Numbered from the stretch's first letter, positions 36,873-45,513 are shown. The stretch: 64,000 nucleotides of DNA from Constantimarinum furrinae (GCF_014295415.1 NZ_CP052909.1:930001-994000), one strand, 5' to 3'. Notes: generated by a model from the letters alone, not told the origin. Translations and numbers: made by a program.

Positions 36873-37367
36873 TTAATTTAATTTGGCGTCGTCCAACATA
36901 TTCTCAACCAACTGCAATTGCTTGTCTTTGTTTGAAAGTTCAGCTTTAACGACCTTCTCTGCGATTTCCAGAGACAATTCGGCAACTTGATTTTTTAGTT
37001 CGGCCATTGCAGATTTCTTTTCACTTTCGATGGCAGCCTGTGCCTGAGCGATCATTTTATCTGTAGTTTCCTTAGCCTCATCTTTTGCATCAGTGATCAT
37101 CTTGGTCTTAAGTTCTCTTGCTTCTTTCATCATTGCCTCACGCTCTTGACGAGCTTCCTGCAGGATACGCTCATTGTCGGCTTTGAGATTCTGCATTTCC
37201 AATTTGGCAGCTTCAGCAGCAGCAAGAGCATCCTTTATAGATTGCTCTCTGGTGTTCACAGCCCCTAAAATTGGCTTCCAGGCAAACTTTCTTAAGATGA
37301 AAAGCAGGATCAAAAAGGAAATTCCTGTCCAAAAAATAAGTCCTAATTCCGGAGTTATTAAATCCAT
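36873..37367 (-). CDS. atpF: ATP synthase F0, subunit b
   Basis: A 164-residue stalk subunit with one N-terminal membrane helix (about 7-26, ELGLIFWTGISFLILLFIL) followed by a long, highly charged coiled coil rich in Glu, Lys and Ala. It anchors the peripheral stalk in the membrane. Length and layout are ordinary for a single-b enzyme; no b' gene is present. It is separated from atpE by a 75-base gap holding a very stable hairpin. Confidence 0.95.
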   Translation of the reverse strand: MDLITPELGLIFWTGISFLILLFILRKFAWKPILGAVNTREQSIKDALAAAEAAKLEMQNLKADNERILQEARQEREAMMKEARELKTKMITDAKDEAKETTDKMIAQAQAAIESEKKSAMAELKNQVAELSLEIAEKVVKAELSNKDKQLQLVENMLDDAKLN

Positions 37368-37402
37368 ATTATTATGATTATCTAATTAATTTAAAATATT
37401 TA

Positions 37403-37435
37403 AACAAAGGTGTAACCAACCGTTACACCTTTGTT
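37403..37435 (-). other. Strong intercistronic hairpin between atpE and atpF
   Basis: A perfect 14-bp stem, AACAAAGGTGTAAC (37403-37416) and GTTACACCTTTGTT (37422-37435), with a 5-base loop, eight bases past the atpE stop. The downstream sequence is A+T-rich but not a clean T-tract, so partial termination or protection of the 3' end of atpE mRNA are both possible. Confidence 0.8.
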
Positions 37436-37442
37436 CTTTGTT

Positions 37443-37685
37443 TTAACCGGCAACAAGGAAGGATACAACCACCCCGAAAAGTGCTACCGCCTCAATAAAG
37501 GCGATAAGTACAATTGCAGAACCTTGTAATTTACCTTGCATTTCTGGTTGACGAGCCATGGCTTCCATAGCTGCCCCACCAATTTTACCTACACCGATAC
37601 CACCACCAATGGCTGCTAAACCAGCTCCAATAGCTGCGATAGGTCCAAAGTTTGTAGCAACTTCCTGTAATAATGCTAAACTCAT
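37443..37685 (-). CDS. atpE: ATP synthase F0, subunit c
   Basis: An 80-residue double-helix protein that forms the rotor ring. Helix 1 has the Gly-rich GAGLAAIGGGIGVG; the polar loop reads ARQPE; helix 2 has the ion-binding Glu in AFIEAVALFG. The sodium-type Gln and Ser/Thr neighbours are absent, so a proton-driven ring is likely. It lies 22 bases after atpB. Ring subunits are needed in about ten copies, which fits the protective hairpin just downstream. Confidence 0.97.
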   Translation of the reverse strand: MSLALLQEVATNFGPIAAIGAGLAAIGGGIGVGKIGGAAMEAMARQPEMQGKLQGSAIVLIAFIEAVALFGVVVSFLVAG

Positions 37686-37707
37686 AGTTTAAATATTTAA
37701 AAATTAA

Positions 37708-38799
37708 TTAATGTTCCTCTTCTAAAGCTTGTCCAAAATACAATGCCGATAGCATGGTAAAGATATAAGCTTGTATTGCTACAACCAGCACTTCAATAAC
37801 ACTAATAAACACTACGAACAACACAGATCCTGCTCCTACAATGTAGTTTTTAAATATAAATGTTAGTGATATTAAACTCAGTACAATAATATGTCCTGCG
37901 GTTATATTTGCAAACAATCGAATTGTTAATGCGATAGGCTTTATAAACATACCCATGAATTCGATCGGTGCCAAAAACAGCTTCATTGGAACCGGTAATC
38001 CCGGCATCCAAAGCATGTGTTTCCAATAGTATTTTTTACTGCTAAATAATGTTATAATAAACGTGAATAAAGCCAATGTTACGGTAAACGCGATATTTCC
38101 GCTTAAGTTACTGCTAAATGGAAATACAGGGATCAAACCTATAACGTTGTTGATCCAAATAAAGAAAAACAATGTCAATAAAAATGGCATGTATTTCATG
38201 TATTTCTTTTCTCCAATGTTTGGAATGGCTACTTCGTCTCTAATGAACAGAATGATCGGCTCCATAAATTTGCCAATACCAGAAGGCAAATTATTATTCG
38301 ACTTCTTATACGATCTTGCACTTAAAAGAAATATGGTCAAGATGATAAAAAGTGACAAAAACATGGAAAACACGTTCTTGGTAATGGAAAAATTTAAAGG
38401 TCGCTCAGCGTTGGTTGCATGATGCTCCGCATCAAACTTAACTTCTGTTTCACCTTCGTTTAACTGGTATATCTTTTCATGAAGATTCACAAATTTTAAG
38501 CCCTTTCGCTCTACAATCACTTCCCCGTCTACATCGTGATGAAATTCTCCAGACATAAATGTTACCAGCCCCTTATCAGTAAATAATATAACAGGTAGCG
38601 AGACAGACAAGTCTCCGGCTATATGAAAGCTGTGACTGTCTTTAATATGATGAAAAATAAGCTCTTTGGTGTCGAAGGGTTTATCTTCTTCAGATCCTTC
38701 AGGAGATGCGTTCGATGCGCCAAACGCGGTGGAAGCTACTAGAATAAAAAACACCCCTAAAATGAGGTTCTTAATGGCGGTAAAATAAGTCGTTTTCAA
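37708..38799 (-). CDS. atpB: ATP synthase F0, subunit a
   Basis: A 363-residue membrane subunit forming the proton half-channels. The conserved Arg is in ALTIRLFANITAGH. The first ~130 residues are a signal-like hydrophobic segment plus a soluble, acidic, His-containing periplasmic domain, the long form typical of Bacteroidota. The start is TTG at 38799: no ATG lies between it and the expected transcription start near 38825, and the signal-like segment needs this start. A perfect promoter lies just upstream, so the ATP synthase genes can be transcribed apart from sprE and the bactofilin gene. Confidence 0.94.
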   Translation of the reverse strand: MKTTYFTAIKNLILGVFFILVASTAFGASNASPEGSEEDKPFDTKELIFHHIKDSHSFHIAGDLSVSLPVILFTDKGLVTFMSGEFHHDVDGEVIVERKGLKFVNLHEKIYQLNEGETEVKFDAEHHATNAERPLNFSITKNVFSMFLSLFIILTIFLLSARSYKKSNNNLPSGIGKFMEPIILFIRDEVAIPNIGEKKYMKYMPFLLTLFFFIWINNVIGLIPVFPFSSNLSGNIAFTVTLALFTFIITLFSSKKYYWKHMLWMPGLPVPMKLFLAPIEFMGMFIKPIALTIRLFANITAGHIIVLSLISLTFIFKNYIVGAGSVLFVVFISVIEVLVVAIQAYIFTMLSALYFGQALEEEH

Positions 38800-38830
38800 T
38801 AGAGTAAATTTGCGTTCCTGAAATTTGGTG

Positions 38831-38861
38831 CAAATGTACTAATAGTAAATGAATTGACAAA
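38831..38861 (-). promoter_or_regulatory. Promoter of the atpBEFHAG operon
   Basis: On the minus strand TTTG (38858-38861), a 19-base spacer and TACATTTG (38831-38838): an exact consensus with ideal spacing. Expected leader of about 25 bases. Confidence 0.87.
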
Positions 38862-38877
38862 CCAAATAAAGCTTTGT

Positions 38878-39264
38878 TTATTGCTTTTTTAAAAAATTAT
38901 GTAACTGTGTAATTTCGAAGGCTAAAAAGAGAAAATAAGGAATGAAAAATTGAATGCCCTCCACTTTTGGATGTGCGATATCACCAATAAACACAGGCAA
39001 TAAAAAAATTATAACGAGAAACATCTTCCCCAGGGTCAATCCCAAAAAAATATTCATCACGTTCTTGTTTCCCTGTGAAATTTTATAATAAATTATTCCG
39101 AAAACAATTAAAACCAATACAGCATTAAACACATAAATGCTCCAGATGGGCAAATAGAGTTCGTATGCTGCGAAGAAATTCAGAAAGATATAATAGTGTA
39201 TCGCACATAGAAGCGCCGTAAAAACAGAAAGTTTCAGGCTAAATTTTAGCAGATCTTTAGTCAT
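38878..39264 (-). CDS. Small membrane protein, DUF6168-like, upstream of atpB
   Basis: A 128-residue protein with four hydrophobic segments and Tyr/Phe-rich helices. It occupies the place where other bacteria have atpI, and I believe it is the flavobacterial DUF6168 family. The start at 39264 (MTKDLLKFSLK) overlaps the atpZ stop region by eight bases; the frame could also open at 39285, but the shorter start gives the usual overlap. It may assist assembly of the c ring or ion supply, but nothing in the sequence shows this. Confidence 0.75.
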   Translation of the reverse strand: MTKDLLKFSLKLSVFTALLCAIHYYIFLNFFAAYELYLPIWSIYVFNAVLVLIVFGIIYYKISQGNKNVMNIFLGLTLGKMFLVIIFLLPVFIGDIAHPKVEGIQFFIPYFLFLAFEITQLHNFLKKQ

Positions 39265-39505
39265 TGTCTTTTTTTGAAGAATCACTCACTTGTTTAATGA
39301 CAAAGTACATCGCAATGGCCACCGATCCCAAACTACAAAGTATCGTCCAAACTGAATATTTGTTAGGGAAGGCCTCGTCCAGTTTTACACCTCCAAAACT
39401 TCCTAAACCAATAATTGCTAGCATTTGAAAGGCGACACCCGAATAACGGGCGTAGCTATTAATTTTGCTCTGCCTTCGTTTTTTGGATTCGTTGGGTTCT
39501 GTCAA
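39257..39505 (-). CDS. atpZ: AtpZ/AtpI family protein
   Basis: An 82-residue protein with a basic N terminus and two membrane helices (about 24-43 and 52-70), the second Gly/Ser-rich. The segments FQMLAIIGLGSFGGVKLD match the AtpZ family, whose members with AtpI help assemble the c ring or move magnesium/calcium. It overlaps the preceding bactofilin gene by 47 bases and the next gene by eight, so all three are translated from one message. No other start codon would remove the larger overlap without deleting the first helix. Confidence 0.85.
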   Translation of the reverse strand: MTEPNESKKRRQSKINSYARYSGVAFQMLAIIGLGSFGGVKLDEAFPNKYSVWTILCSLGSVAIAMYFVIKQVSDSSKKDND

Positions 39506-39935
39506 AAGGGTGGTTTTGAGATTTTTTGTCTTCTGATGACGTTGATGTAGCCGTTTCAGGCGTAGCTTTTGGCTTAGATGAGCCTTTCATCTCACAAGAA
39601 GCATTAAAAGTTGCCCCCGGCTCTACAGCCAGTTTCCCAACGACAACATCGCCATTGATCACCGCAGTAGATTTTAAAGTTAGGGTTCCGGAAACATCCA
39701 GATTACCATCGAAGGTTCCTTCAATATCGGCATTTTCACAGGTAAGGGTTCCGTTGATCTTCCCCGATTTTCCCACTACTACTTTTGAAGGAGTAGTTAC
39801 ATTCCCTTCAATAATTCCGTCAATTCTGAAAAACCCTTCCGAATGTATATCACCCTTAAGCTTTGTTCCTTCATTAATTCTGTTTTGGCTTGCTGTTGGT
39901 TCCATAATGCTCCTTTCTTTTTTATCTGAAAACAT
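39459..39935 (-). CDS. Bactofilin (polymer-forming cytoskeletal protein)
   Basis: A 158-residue bactofilin. The core (about 20-115) is a right-handed beta-helix with regular steps such as GDIHSEGFFRIDGIIEGNV and GVLTCEN-like turns (ADIEGTFDGNLDVSG). The C-terminal tail (about 116-158) is Thr/Ser/Lys-rich and disordered. Bactofilins polymerise without nucleotide on the inner membrane and guide cell-wall or motility proteins. Its position between sprE and the ATP synthase cluster may point to a link with gliding, which is inference. Its last 15 codons overlap atpZ. Confidence 0.9.
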   Translation of the reverse strand: MFSDKKERSIMEPTASQNRINEGTKLKGDIHSEGFFRIDGIIEGNVTTPSKVVVGKSGKINGTLTCENADIEGTFDGNLDVSGTLTLKSTAVINGDVVVGKLAVEPGATFNASCEMKGSSKPKATPETATSTSSEDKKSQNHPFDRTQRIQKTKAEQN

Positions 39936-39940
39936 ATCGA

Positions 39941-42508
39941 TTATTTTTGGGGATTATCTTCCTTTTGTTCTACAGGGGCTGCCGTTAGATACTCATCGAG
40001 ATTCTTATGTATCTGAATTATCTTATAATTTTGAGTAGCGATCTCAAAGAACGGATCTTTGATCTTGTACTTTTTGTTCTCCTTTAAAATTTCTCCGAAT
40101 CCTCTTCCTCCTAAACGTGTGTTGAGTCCGTGAATGATCACGAAGATCGTTTGCGGATCATAATAATCTATAGAGGTAGACATATTGTAATAGTTGTATT
40201 CGGTGATAGCTTTGTCCAGTTTTTCCTGAAGCGCAATTGCAGCTTCCCTGTTATCACTGTCGAAACGATACATTACTTTCCAGTTGTCACTTTCCTCATC
40301 GGCAATAAAATTCTTATTGGCGATCTTAGGCAGAACCTGCGAATAGATCTGCTGTGCTTGTTTACCTTCATCGGAGTTCGGATAGGTGAGGGAAACAAAA
40401 TTCAAGGCCTTTTTATAGGCTTCAAAACCCTGTTGTCTGGCAATAGCCGTTGCTTTAAGTAATTCCAATTTGGGTACGATGTCATCTCCGTTATACAGTA
40501 TGATGTATTCGTCGCTGGTATCGATTACGTATTGATACTTCGCCGCTTCAAATTCTTTATACAGCGCTTTGTATTTAAACTCGGGGCTGGATTCGTCTGT
40601 GGCCAGTACCGTATTCGGGTTCAGTAAAATTTCTGCATAACGCGAATCGGGATGATTATTAATGATATCATTCTTGTATTTATCAGACATCGCCATATCC
40701 CCCAATTGAGCATAGATCTTATGCAGGTTATATTTCGACGGAAGGATCAATCGTTCCTCGGGATTAAAACTAAGCAGTTTCTCTAATCTGTTTGCCGCCA
40801 GACCGTATTCTTTAAATTTTTCCTTGTAAATTAGTCCTAACTGGTAGTAGGCAAAATTTCGCTCCTTGGTAATACTATCGATGGCTTCCTGTGTTTTTGG
40901 AAGCATATTGAGATAGGTCTCCGGCTTAAACATTTCATTTTGAGAAATAGGAACTACTTCTTCCGCCACCACAACTTCGTTGGTAATTCCTGTAGATCGT
41001 TTGCTGGATCGTCTCCAGTCATCTTCAAGATTTCGATCTCCCCATCGCTTTTTAAATTCTTGTTTTCCGAAGGCAACTGTAGCTGAATTATAGAAATAGA
41101 ATTTACCTCCCTGAGTTTCCTTTCCTGCAGTCTTGTTTTCCTTTTTGTAAAATTCATTGTTGGCAATCTGCTTTTCTGCCTTTACGCTGGAAATAGAGTC
41201 TTCGATCGCCAGCGCCTTTAACCTAGCTGTGTAATCTTCAAAATAAGCCCTTTGTTGTGCTTCGCTCATATTCGCCAGCCGCAGCACACTGTCGTTTAAT
41301 GTCGCAATGTCCTCGTATTTTATAACATCATCCAGATTTTCGCGTTTCTTTTTGAAACGTCTCCAGGTTCTGGAGTTTTCTTCCAAGAAATTTAAGGTGC
41401 TGTCATAATAGGCACCTGCTCTTTTATATTCCGCAGCATCAAAATTGATCTCTGCCAGCGTCGAGTAGTTCATGGATTGTAATGTCCTGTCATTCTTAAA
41501 ATCCTTGATCGATTTGTTGTAATAGATCACTGCCGTGTCTATATTTTTTGTGCTTCGGTAGTATTCTCCTATCTGGTTGTAGATCTTGTCCAAGAAAGGT
41601 CGGTTTTCACGATTCGCTTCCAGCTCCTGAAGTAATTCCAAAAAGGCCGAGCGATCTTCCTTGTCGTAATCGAAATTACGCGCTTTAGCGATATAAGCAT
41701 TGATCATATACACTCTGGGCGATTTTCGATTAAGTTCGATCACTTCGTCGAAAGCCATATTGGCACTGTCTCTTTCGCCCAGACGATTGTACAGCTGTCC
41801 CTTTATGTAGGCATAGCGTCCTTTTAGCTCATTGTCTTGAATGTATTCTGAAGCGAGTTTTATGTAAGGTACAGCTTCGGAAATGGAGTCGAGGTTAATA
41901 TAGGCCTGTGCCATAATCGCTGAAGCTTCAGCCAGCTCTTCGTCATCCAGATCGGCTTCCTTCATCATTTCCTGAAGGTTTTCCAGAGCGATATCTTCAT
42001 TATTAAGCCTAATATTGGTCTTCGCTTTCCATACATTGGCCCGATTGATATTGTTGCTGGTGGGGTATTTATTCAGAATAAAATTAAAAGCATCCAGGGC
42101 AGGTATGAACCGCTGATCGAAATATCTGGCTTTACCCAGCATCATATAGGCTTCATCGATCTGTGGGTTGTATTCTTTACCGTCAATGTAAATGGAATGC
42201 TTTTGTATAGCCTTTGCCGCCTTTTCTTCGGCACGGTTAAAGTTGGGATCCTTGGATTGCCCTGGAAGCGTCATCGATTCTTCCTGCTCGAATCGTTCCA
42301 CAGGCAGAATTTCCCAATAATTATCCCGGTAGGTAAGTGTGAGTTCTTCTTTTCCTGCTTCAAAAGCCAAACCACCATTATACAGCGCATTATATTCGGC
42401 TGTAACCGCATGATAGTTTCTGCTCATAAAGGTATTTTTCTTTCGTGAACATGCTGCCAGAAAAAGGACAGCCAATAAAAAAAGGGTAATTTTATATGTG
42501 GCCTTCAA
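39941..42508 (-). CDS. sprE: Gliding/type IX secretion lipoprotein SprE (PorW)
   Basis: An 855-residue TPR lipoprotein. The lipobox ends LAAC (Cys20), followed by SRKKNTFMSRNYHAVTAEYN, the hallmark start of the SprE/PorW family. TPR-like helices fill much of the protein (for example AYMMLGKARYFDQRFIPALD). In Flavobacterium johnsoniae SprE is required for gliding and type IX secretion; the Porphyromonas homologue PorW links the motor to the outer-membrane complex. It is the first gene of a leftward run into the bactofilin and ATP synthase genes, with a 216-base gap upstream. It goes functionally with gldH and the two subtilases here. Confidence 0.92.
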   Translation of the reverse strand: MKATYKITLFLLAVLFLAACSRKKNTFMSRNYHAVTAEYNALYNGGLAFEAGKEELTLTYRDNYWEILPVERFEQEESMTLPGQSKDPNFNRAEEKAAKAIQKHSIYIDGKEYNPQIDEAYMMLGKARYFDQRFIPALDAFNFILNKYPTSNNINRANVWKAKTNIRLNNEDIALENLQEMMKEADLDDEELAEASAIMAQAYINLDSISEAVPYIKLASEYIQDNELKGRYAYIKGQLYNRLGERDSANMAFDEVIELNRKSPRVYMINAYIAKARNFDYDKEDRSAFLELLQELEANRENRPFLDKIYNQIGEYYRSTKNIDTAVIYYNKSIKDFKNDRTLQSMNYSTLAEINFDAAEYKRAGAYYDSTLNFLEENSRTWRRFKKKRENLDDVIKYEDIATLNDSVLRLANMSEAQQRAYFEDYTARLKALAIEDSISSVKAEKQIANNEFYKKENKTAGKETQGGKFYFYNSATVAFGKQEFKKRWGDRNLEDDWRRSSKRSTGITNEVVVAEEVVPISQNEMFKPETYLNMLPKTQEAIDSITKERNFAYYQLGLIYKEKFKEYGLAANRLEKLLSFNPEERLILPSKYNLHKIYAQLGDMAMSDKYKNDIINNHPDSRYAEILLNPNTVLATDESSPEFKYKALYKEFEAAKYQYVIDTSDEYIILYNGDDIVPKLELLKATAIARQQGFEAYKKALNFVSLTYPNSDEGKQAQQIYSQVLPKIANKNFIADEESDNWKVMYRFDSDNREAAIALQEKLDKAITEYNYYNMSTSIDYYDPQTIFVIIHGLNTRLGGRGFGEILKENKKYKIKDPFFEIATQNYKIIQIHKNLDEYLTAAPVEQKEDNPQK

Positions 42509-42697
42509 AATTTGTTGCGTTTATATGATATTCTAACTTAAATCCTTCGCTTTTAGTATGTAGAAAATCGAAGGAGCGGTAAAAATACGTTTCTTTTTAA
42601 TATCTAAAGCTGAATTTATCTAAAAATTGCCCTGTTTACAGGCAAACAGTCGTTTTAAAAAGAGGCTTTTTAAGAGGCCAAGGCGGGAAGTATTTGT

Positions 42698-42705
42698 TAT
42701 TTTTG
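42698..42705 (+). promoter_or_regulatory. -7 box before the PaaE-like gene
   Basis: TATTTTTG is an exact -7 match 20 bases before the ATG; no TTTG is found at the expected -33 position. Confidence 0.45.
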
Positions 42706-42724
42706 CTGAAAAATTTAAAACCCT

Positions 42725-43774
42725 ATGAGTGATTTTCATTCACTAACCATTTCTGAAGTTAAAAAAGAGACTCCAAATGCTGTTTCTATCACATTCAGCA
42801 TACCACATCACCTAAAGGAAACATTTCGTTTTAAAGCAGGGCAGTATATCACTATAAAGCACATAGACGCCGGCAAAGAGTTGCGAAGGGCGTATTCGAT
42901 ATGCAGCAGTCCAGAGAGTGGTGTGTTAAAGATAGGGGTTAAAGCGGTTGAGAAGGGTGCTTTTTCAAGCTTTGCCAATACAGCCTTAAAAGTGGGTGAT
43001 AGTCTTGAAGTGATGCCGCCACAGGGAAAGTTTACTTTAGACGCTGCCCGTGAAAATTCTAAAAACTATCTTGCATTTGCCGCCGGAAGCGGGATCACCC
43101 CTGTGCTTTCTCTTATCACTACCGTACTCGAAAAAAAGGAAGATACGAGCTTTGTGTTGGTCTTTGGAAACCGCACCATGGAAGAAACCATGTTTCACAG
43201 TGATCTACTCCAATTGATGCAACGGTATCCCACCCGATTATATGTTGAGTTTATCTATAGTCGAACACAGGAGGAAGATGCTATGTTTGGTAGGATAGAG
43301 CGATCTACCGTAAACTACATCATAAAGAATAAATTTGTCGATCGTCAATTTGATGCCTACTATCTGTGTGGACCCGAACCCATGATCGATGAGGTAACCT
43401 CGGTATTGAAGGAAAACGGGGTAAATGAAAAAGCAATCTTTTTCGAACTTTTTACCACTTCTGAAGAAGGTCTTCTTGTTGAAAAACACGACGGAAATAC
43501 TGCTGTGACCATTACACTGGACGACGAAGTATATACTTTTACCATGCCTCAGGAAAAGTCTGTACTGGATGCTGCATTAGAAGAAGGACTGGATGCACCG
43601 TACTCATGTCAAGGCGGAATTTGCAGTACTTGTATTGCACGGCTCACGGAAGGTAAGGTAGAAATGCGCAAAAACCAGATCCTTACCGATGGGGAGTTGG
43701 CAGAAGGGTTAATACTAACCTGTCAATCGCATCCCACCACTCCCACAATTGTGCTCGACTATGATGATGCCTAA
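42725..43774 (+). CDS. Ferredoxin-NADP reductase-like oxidoreductase with 2Fe-2S domain (PaaE family)
   Basis: A 349-residue electron-transfer flavoprotein. The FAD domain (about 1-105) has RAYSICSS; the NAD(P) domain (about 110-235) has GSGITPVLSLI and YLCGPEPMID; a C-terminal plant-type ferredoxin domain (about 255-349) carries the four Cys in SCQGGICSTC and LTCQS. This is the PaaE/HmpX type, which feeds electrons from NADPH to an oxygenase or desaturase. No oxygenase is adjacent, so a lipid desaturase or other partner elsewhere is likely. Its stop overlaps the convergent GT9 gene by four bases. Confidence 0.9.
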   Translation: MSDFHSLTISEVKKETPNAVSITFSIPHHLKETFRFKAGQYITIKHIDAGKELRRAYSICSSPESGVLKIGVKAVEKGAFSSFANTALKVGDSLEVMPPQGKFTLDAARENSKNYLAFAAGSGITPVLSLITTVLEKKEDTSFVLVFGNRTMEETMFHSDLLQLMQRYPTRLYVEFIYSRTQEEDAMFGRIERSTVNYIIKNKFVDRQFDAYYLCGPEPMIDEVTSVLKENGVNEKAIFFELFTTSEEGLLVEKHDGNTAVTITLDDEVYTFTMPQEKSVLDAALEEGLDAPYSCQGGICSTCIARLTEGKVEMRKNQILTDGELAEGLILTCQSHPTTPTIVLDYDDA

Positions 43775-44808
43775 AGTATAGCGGCTATCTTCTGCAGTAC
43801 CTTTTCGACCGAAATGCTTTTCATAGCGTTTTCATAGCCTTCGGGAAATGTATTCCCATACACTGAAGTTGGAATTCGTGGGTATTGCGATCTGTCTGAT
43901 AACAACTGATTTTCTTTTGACTGCCCAAACGGCGTAAACCCGGCGTAGGGATGTGTAACCCCCCATAAGGTTAGTACAGGTATTCCCAGCATAGCAGCTA
44001 AATGACCGTTGCCACTATCCATGGAGATCATGAGATCCAGATTCGAGATAAGTGCAAGCTCATCTTCAAAATTGAGTTGTCCTGCAATATTGGTTACCGA
44101 TTCAAATTGTTTCTCTAATTCGTTTAACTGATCGATCTCCCTTTTCCCTCCACCGAATAAAAAGATGCGATATTCGCCAGAGCTGTCAAGCGACGCTATC
44201 ACTTTTTGCATATGTTCCATCGGATACATCTTACTGGGGAAAGCCGCGAAAGGAGCGATCCCAATAGCTTTTTTAGTATGCTTTCCAATTAAAGTAACCA
44301 AGCGAGTGGTGAGTTGCTTTCTTCCGGGTTTCTGAAATTTTTTTAGATCGACCGGGTATCCCAGACGTGCAAATACATCGGCATACCGTTGGTGTGTAGA
44401 TTTTAATTGCTTAAAATTTTTTTTTGAACCGCCTATTAATGCTTTTTTTTCCTTTCGCCCTTTATCTATAGTAGCCACCTTTAATCCCTTTAATTTGAGG
44501 TAACCCGATAAAATCTTAGACCTTATCACATTGTGAAGGTCGGCTACCGCATCAACTCTTAAAGTCTGAGCTTCATCTGCGAGTTTTAGAAGCTTAAATC
44601 CCTTGTGTTTTTTGTACACATCAGCTTCCAAAAACGCAACATTAGACAACTCCTGAAAGAGTGGCTTAAAAAATTTACGGGAGACCACCGTAATTTTTAA
44701 ATTGGGGTAGGTTTGTGTAAGTACACTTAATACCGGAACCGTCATTGCAACATCTCCAAGTGCAGAAAGACGAATTACAAGTATGTGCTCTGGTCTAGGC
44801 AAAGTCAA
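43771..44808 (-). CDS. Glycosyltransferase family 9 (heptosyltransferase-like)
   Basis: A 345-residue GT-B enzyme. The N terminus ILVIRLSALGDVAMTVPVL and the C-terminal SNLDLMISMDSGNGHLAAMLG with GVTHPYAG are typical of ADP-heptose:LPS transferases (GT9). It probably adds a sugar to the lipopolysaccharide core in the cytoplasm. It lies two bases after the DUF4254 gene, a pairing common in Bacteroidota, and is tail to tail with the PaaE-like gene (overlap CTAA). Confidence 0.9.
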   Translation of the reverse strand: MTLPRPEHILVIRLSALGDVAMTVPVLSVLTQTYPNLKITVVSRKFFKPLFQELSNVAFLEADVYKKHKGFKLLKLADEAQTLRVDAVADLHNVIRSKILSGYLKLKGLKVATIDKGRKEKKALIGGSKKNFKQLKSTHQRYADVFARLGYPVDLKKFQKPGRKQLTTRLVTLIGKHTKKAIGIAPFAAFPSKMYPMEHMQKVIASLDSSGEYRIFLFGGGKREIDQLNELEKQFESVTNIAGQLNFEDELALISNLDLMISMDSGNGHLAAMLGIPVLTLWGVTHPYAGFTPFGQSKENQLLSDRSQYPRIPTSVYGNTFPEGYENAMKSISVEKVLQKIAAIL

Positions 44809-44810
44809 TG

Positions 44811-45419
44811 CTATTTCTCCCCCCGCAGAACCGGGTTTAACTCGTCATCATTATACATTTTCATCTGCTTATAGACCTTCATATACTTACGGCCTTCTTT
44901 AATATCTTCCAGCAACTGATCTATGGCAGTACTTAGATCTTCTCGTTGTTCCAATAGGATGCCCAGTTTCTTACCACATGCCTCACGATGAGCCTCGGAA
45001 GCATCGGCCCGTGTCGCTTCTTCGTTCATATGGTAGATCTTAAGCGCCAAGATGGAGAGTCGGTCCACACCCCACGCAGGGCTTTCAGTATTGATGGTGG
45101 CGTTGTCATCGGGAACAACGTCTTTGTATTTTTCTAGGAAATAGCTATCTATATATTCTACCATATCGGTTCGATCCTGATTGGAAGCATCGATCTTTCG
45201 CTTTAGGGTAAGCGCTGCCACCGGATCTATGTTGGGATCTCGAATGATGTCCTCGTAGTGCCACTGTACGGTATCTATCCAACATTTTCGGTATAAGAGA
45301 TGCTTCAACAGTTCATCATCTTTATCGTAGGGGTTGTTGAAAGGTTGGTCTACTGTGTTGATCCTATGGTATTTCACAATTACTTTTAGAAAAATCTCGT
45401 TGGCAAGTTTACTGAACAT
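44811..45419 (-). CDS. DUF4254 protein
   Basis: A 202-residue, mostly helical, soluble protein without signal peptide. It matches the DUF4254 family as I know it, including the WIDTVQWHYEDIIRDPNIDP segment and MYNDDELNPVLRGEK-like end. No catalytic motif stands out. Family members sit next to GT9 heptosyltransferases, as here with two bases between the genes, so a role in lipopolysaccharide core synthesis is plausible. A -7 promoter box (45471-45478) precedes it. Confidence 0.85.
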   Translation of the reverse strand: MFSKLANEIFLKVIVKYHRINTVDQPFNNPYDKDDELLKHLLYRKCWIDTVQWHYEDIIRDPNIDPVAALTLKRKIDASNQDRTDMVEYIDSYFLEKYKDVVPDDNATINTESPAWGVDRLSILALKIYHMNEEATRADASEAHREACGKKLGILLEQREDLSTAIDQLLEDIKEGRKYMKVYKQMKMYNDDELNPVLRGEK

Positions 45420-45470
45420 GATACGTTTTTGTTTTAGATCTCTTTTGAAACCGCATATTTAATACTATAA

Positions 45471-45478
45471 CAAAGATA
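45471..45478 (-). promoter_or_regulatory. -7 box upstream of DUF4254
   Basis: TATCTTTG on the minus strand, an exact match, giving a leader of about 45 bases. No clear -33 TTTG. Confidence 0.45.
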
Positions 45479-45513
45479 TTATAATTTTAAGAGTTTATTG
45501 GTCATTGAGAGTA

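Noticed and set aside
42631-42642. CCTGTTTACAGG inverted repeat before the PaaE-like gene
   Set aside because: Too short to claim as an operator without a second site or conservation.
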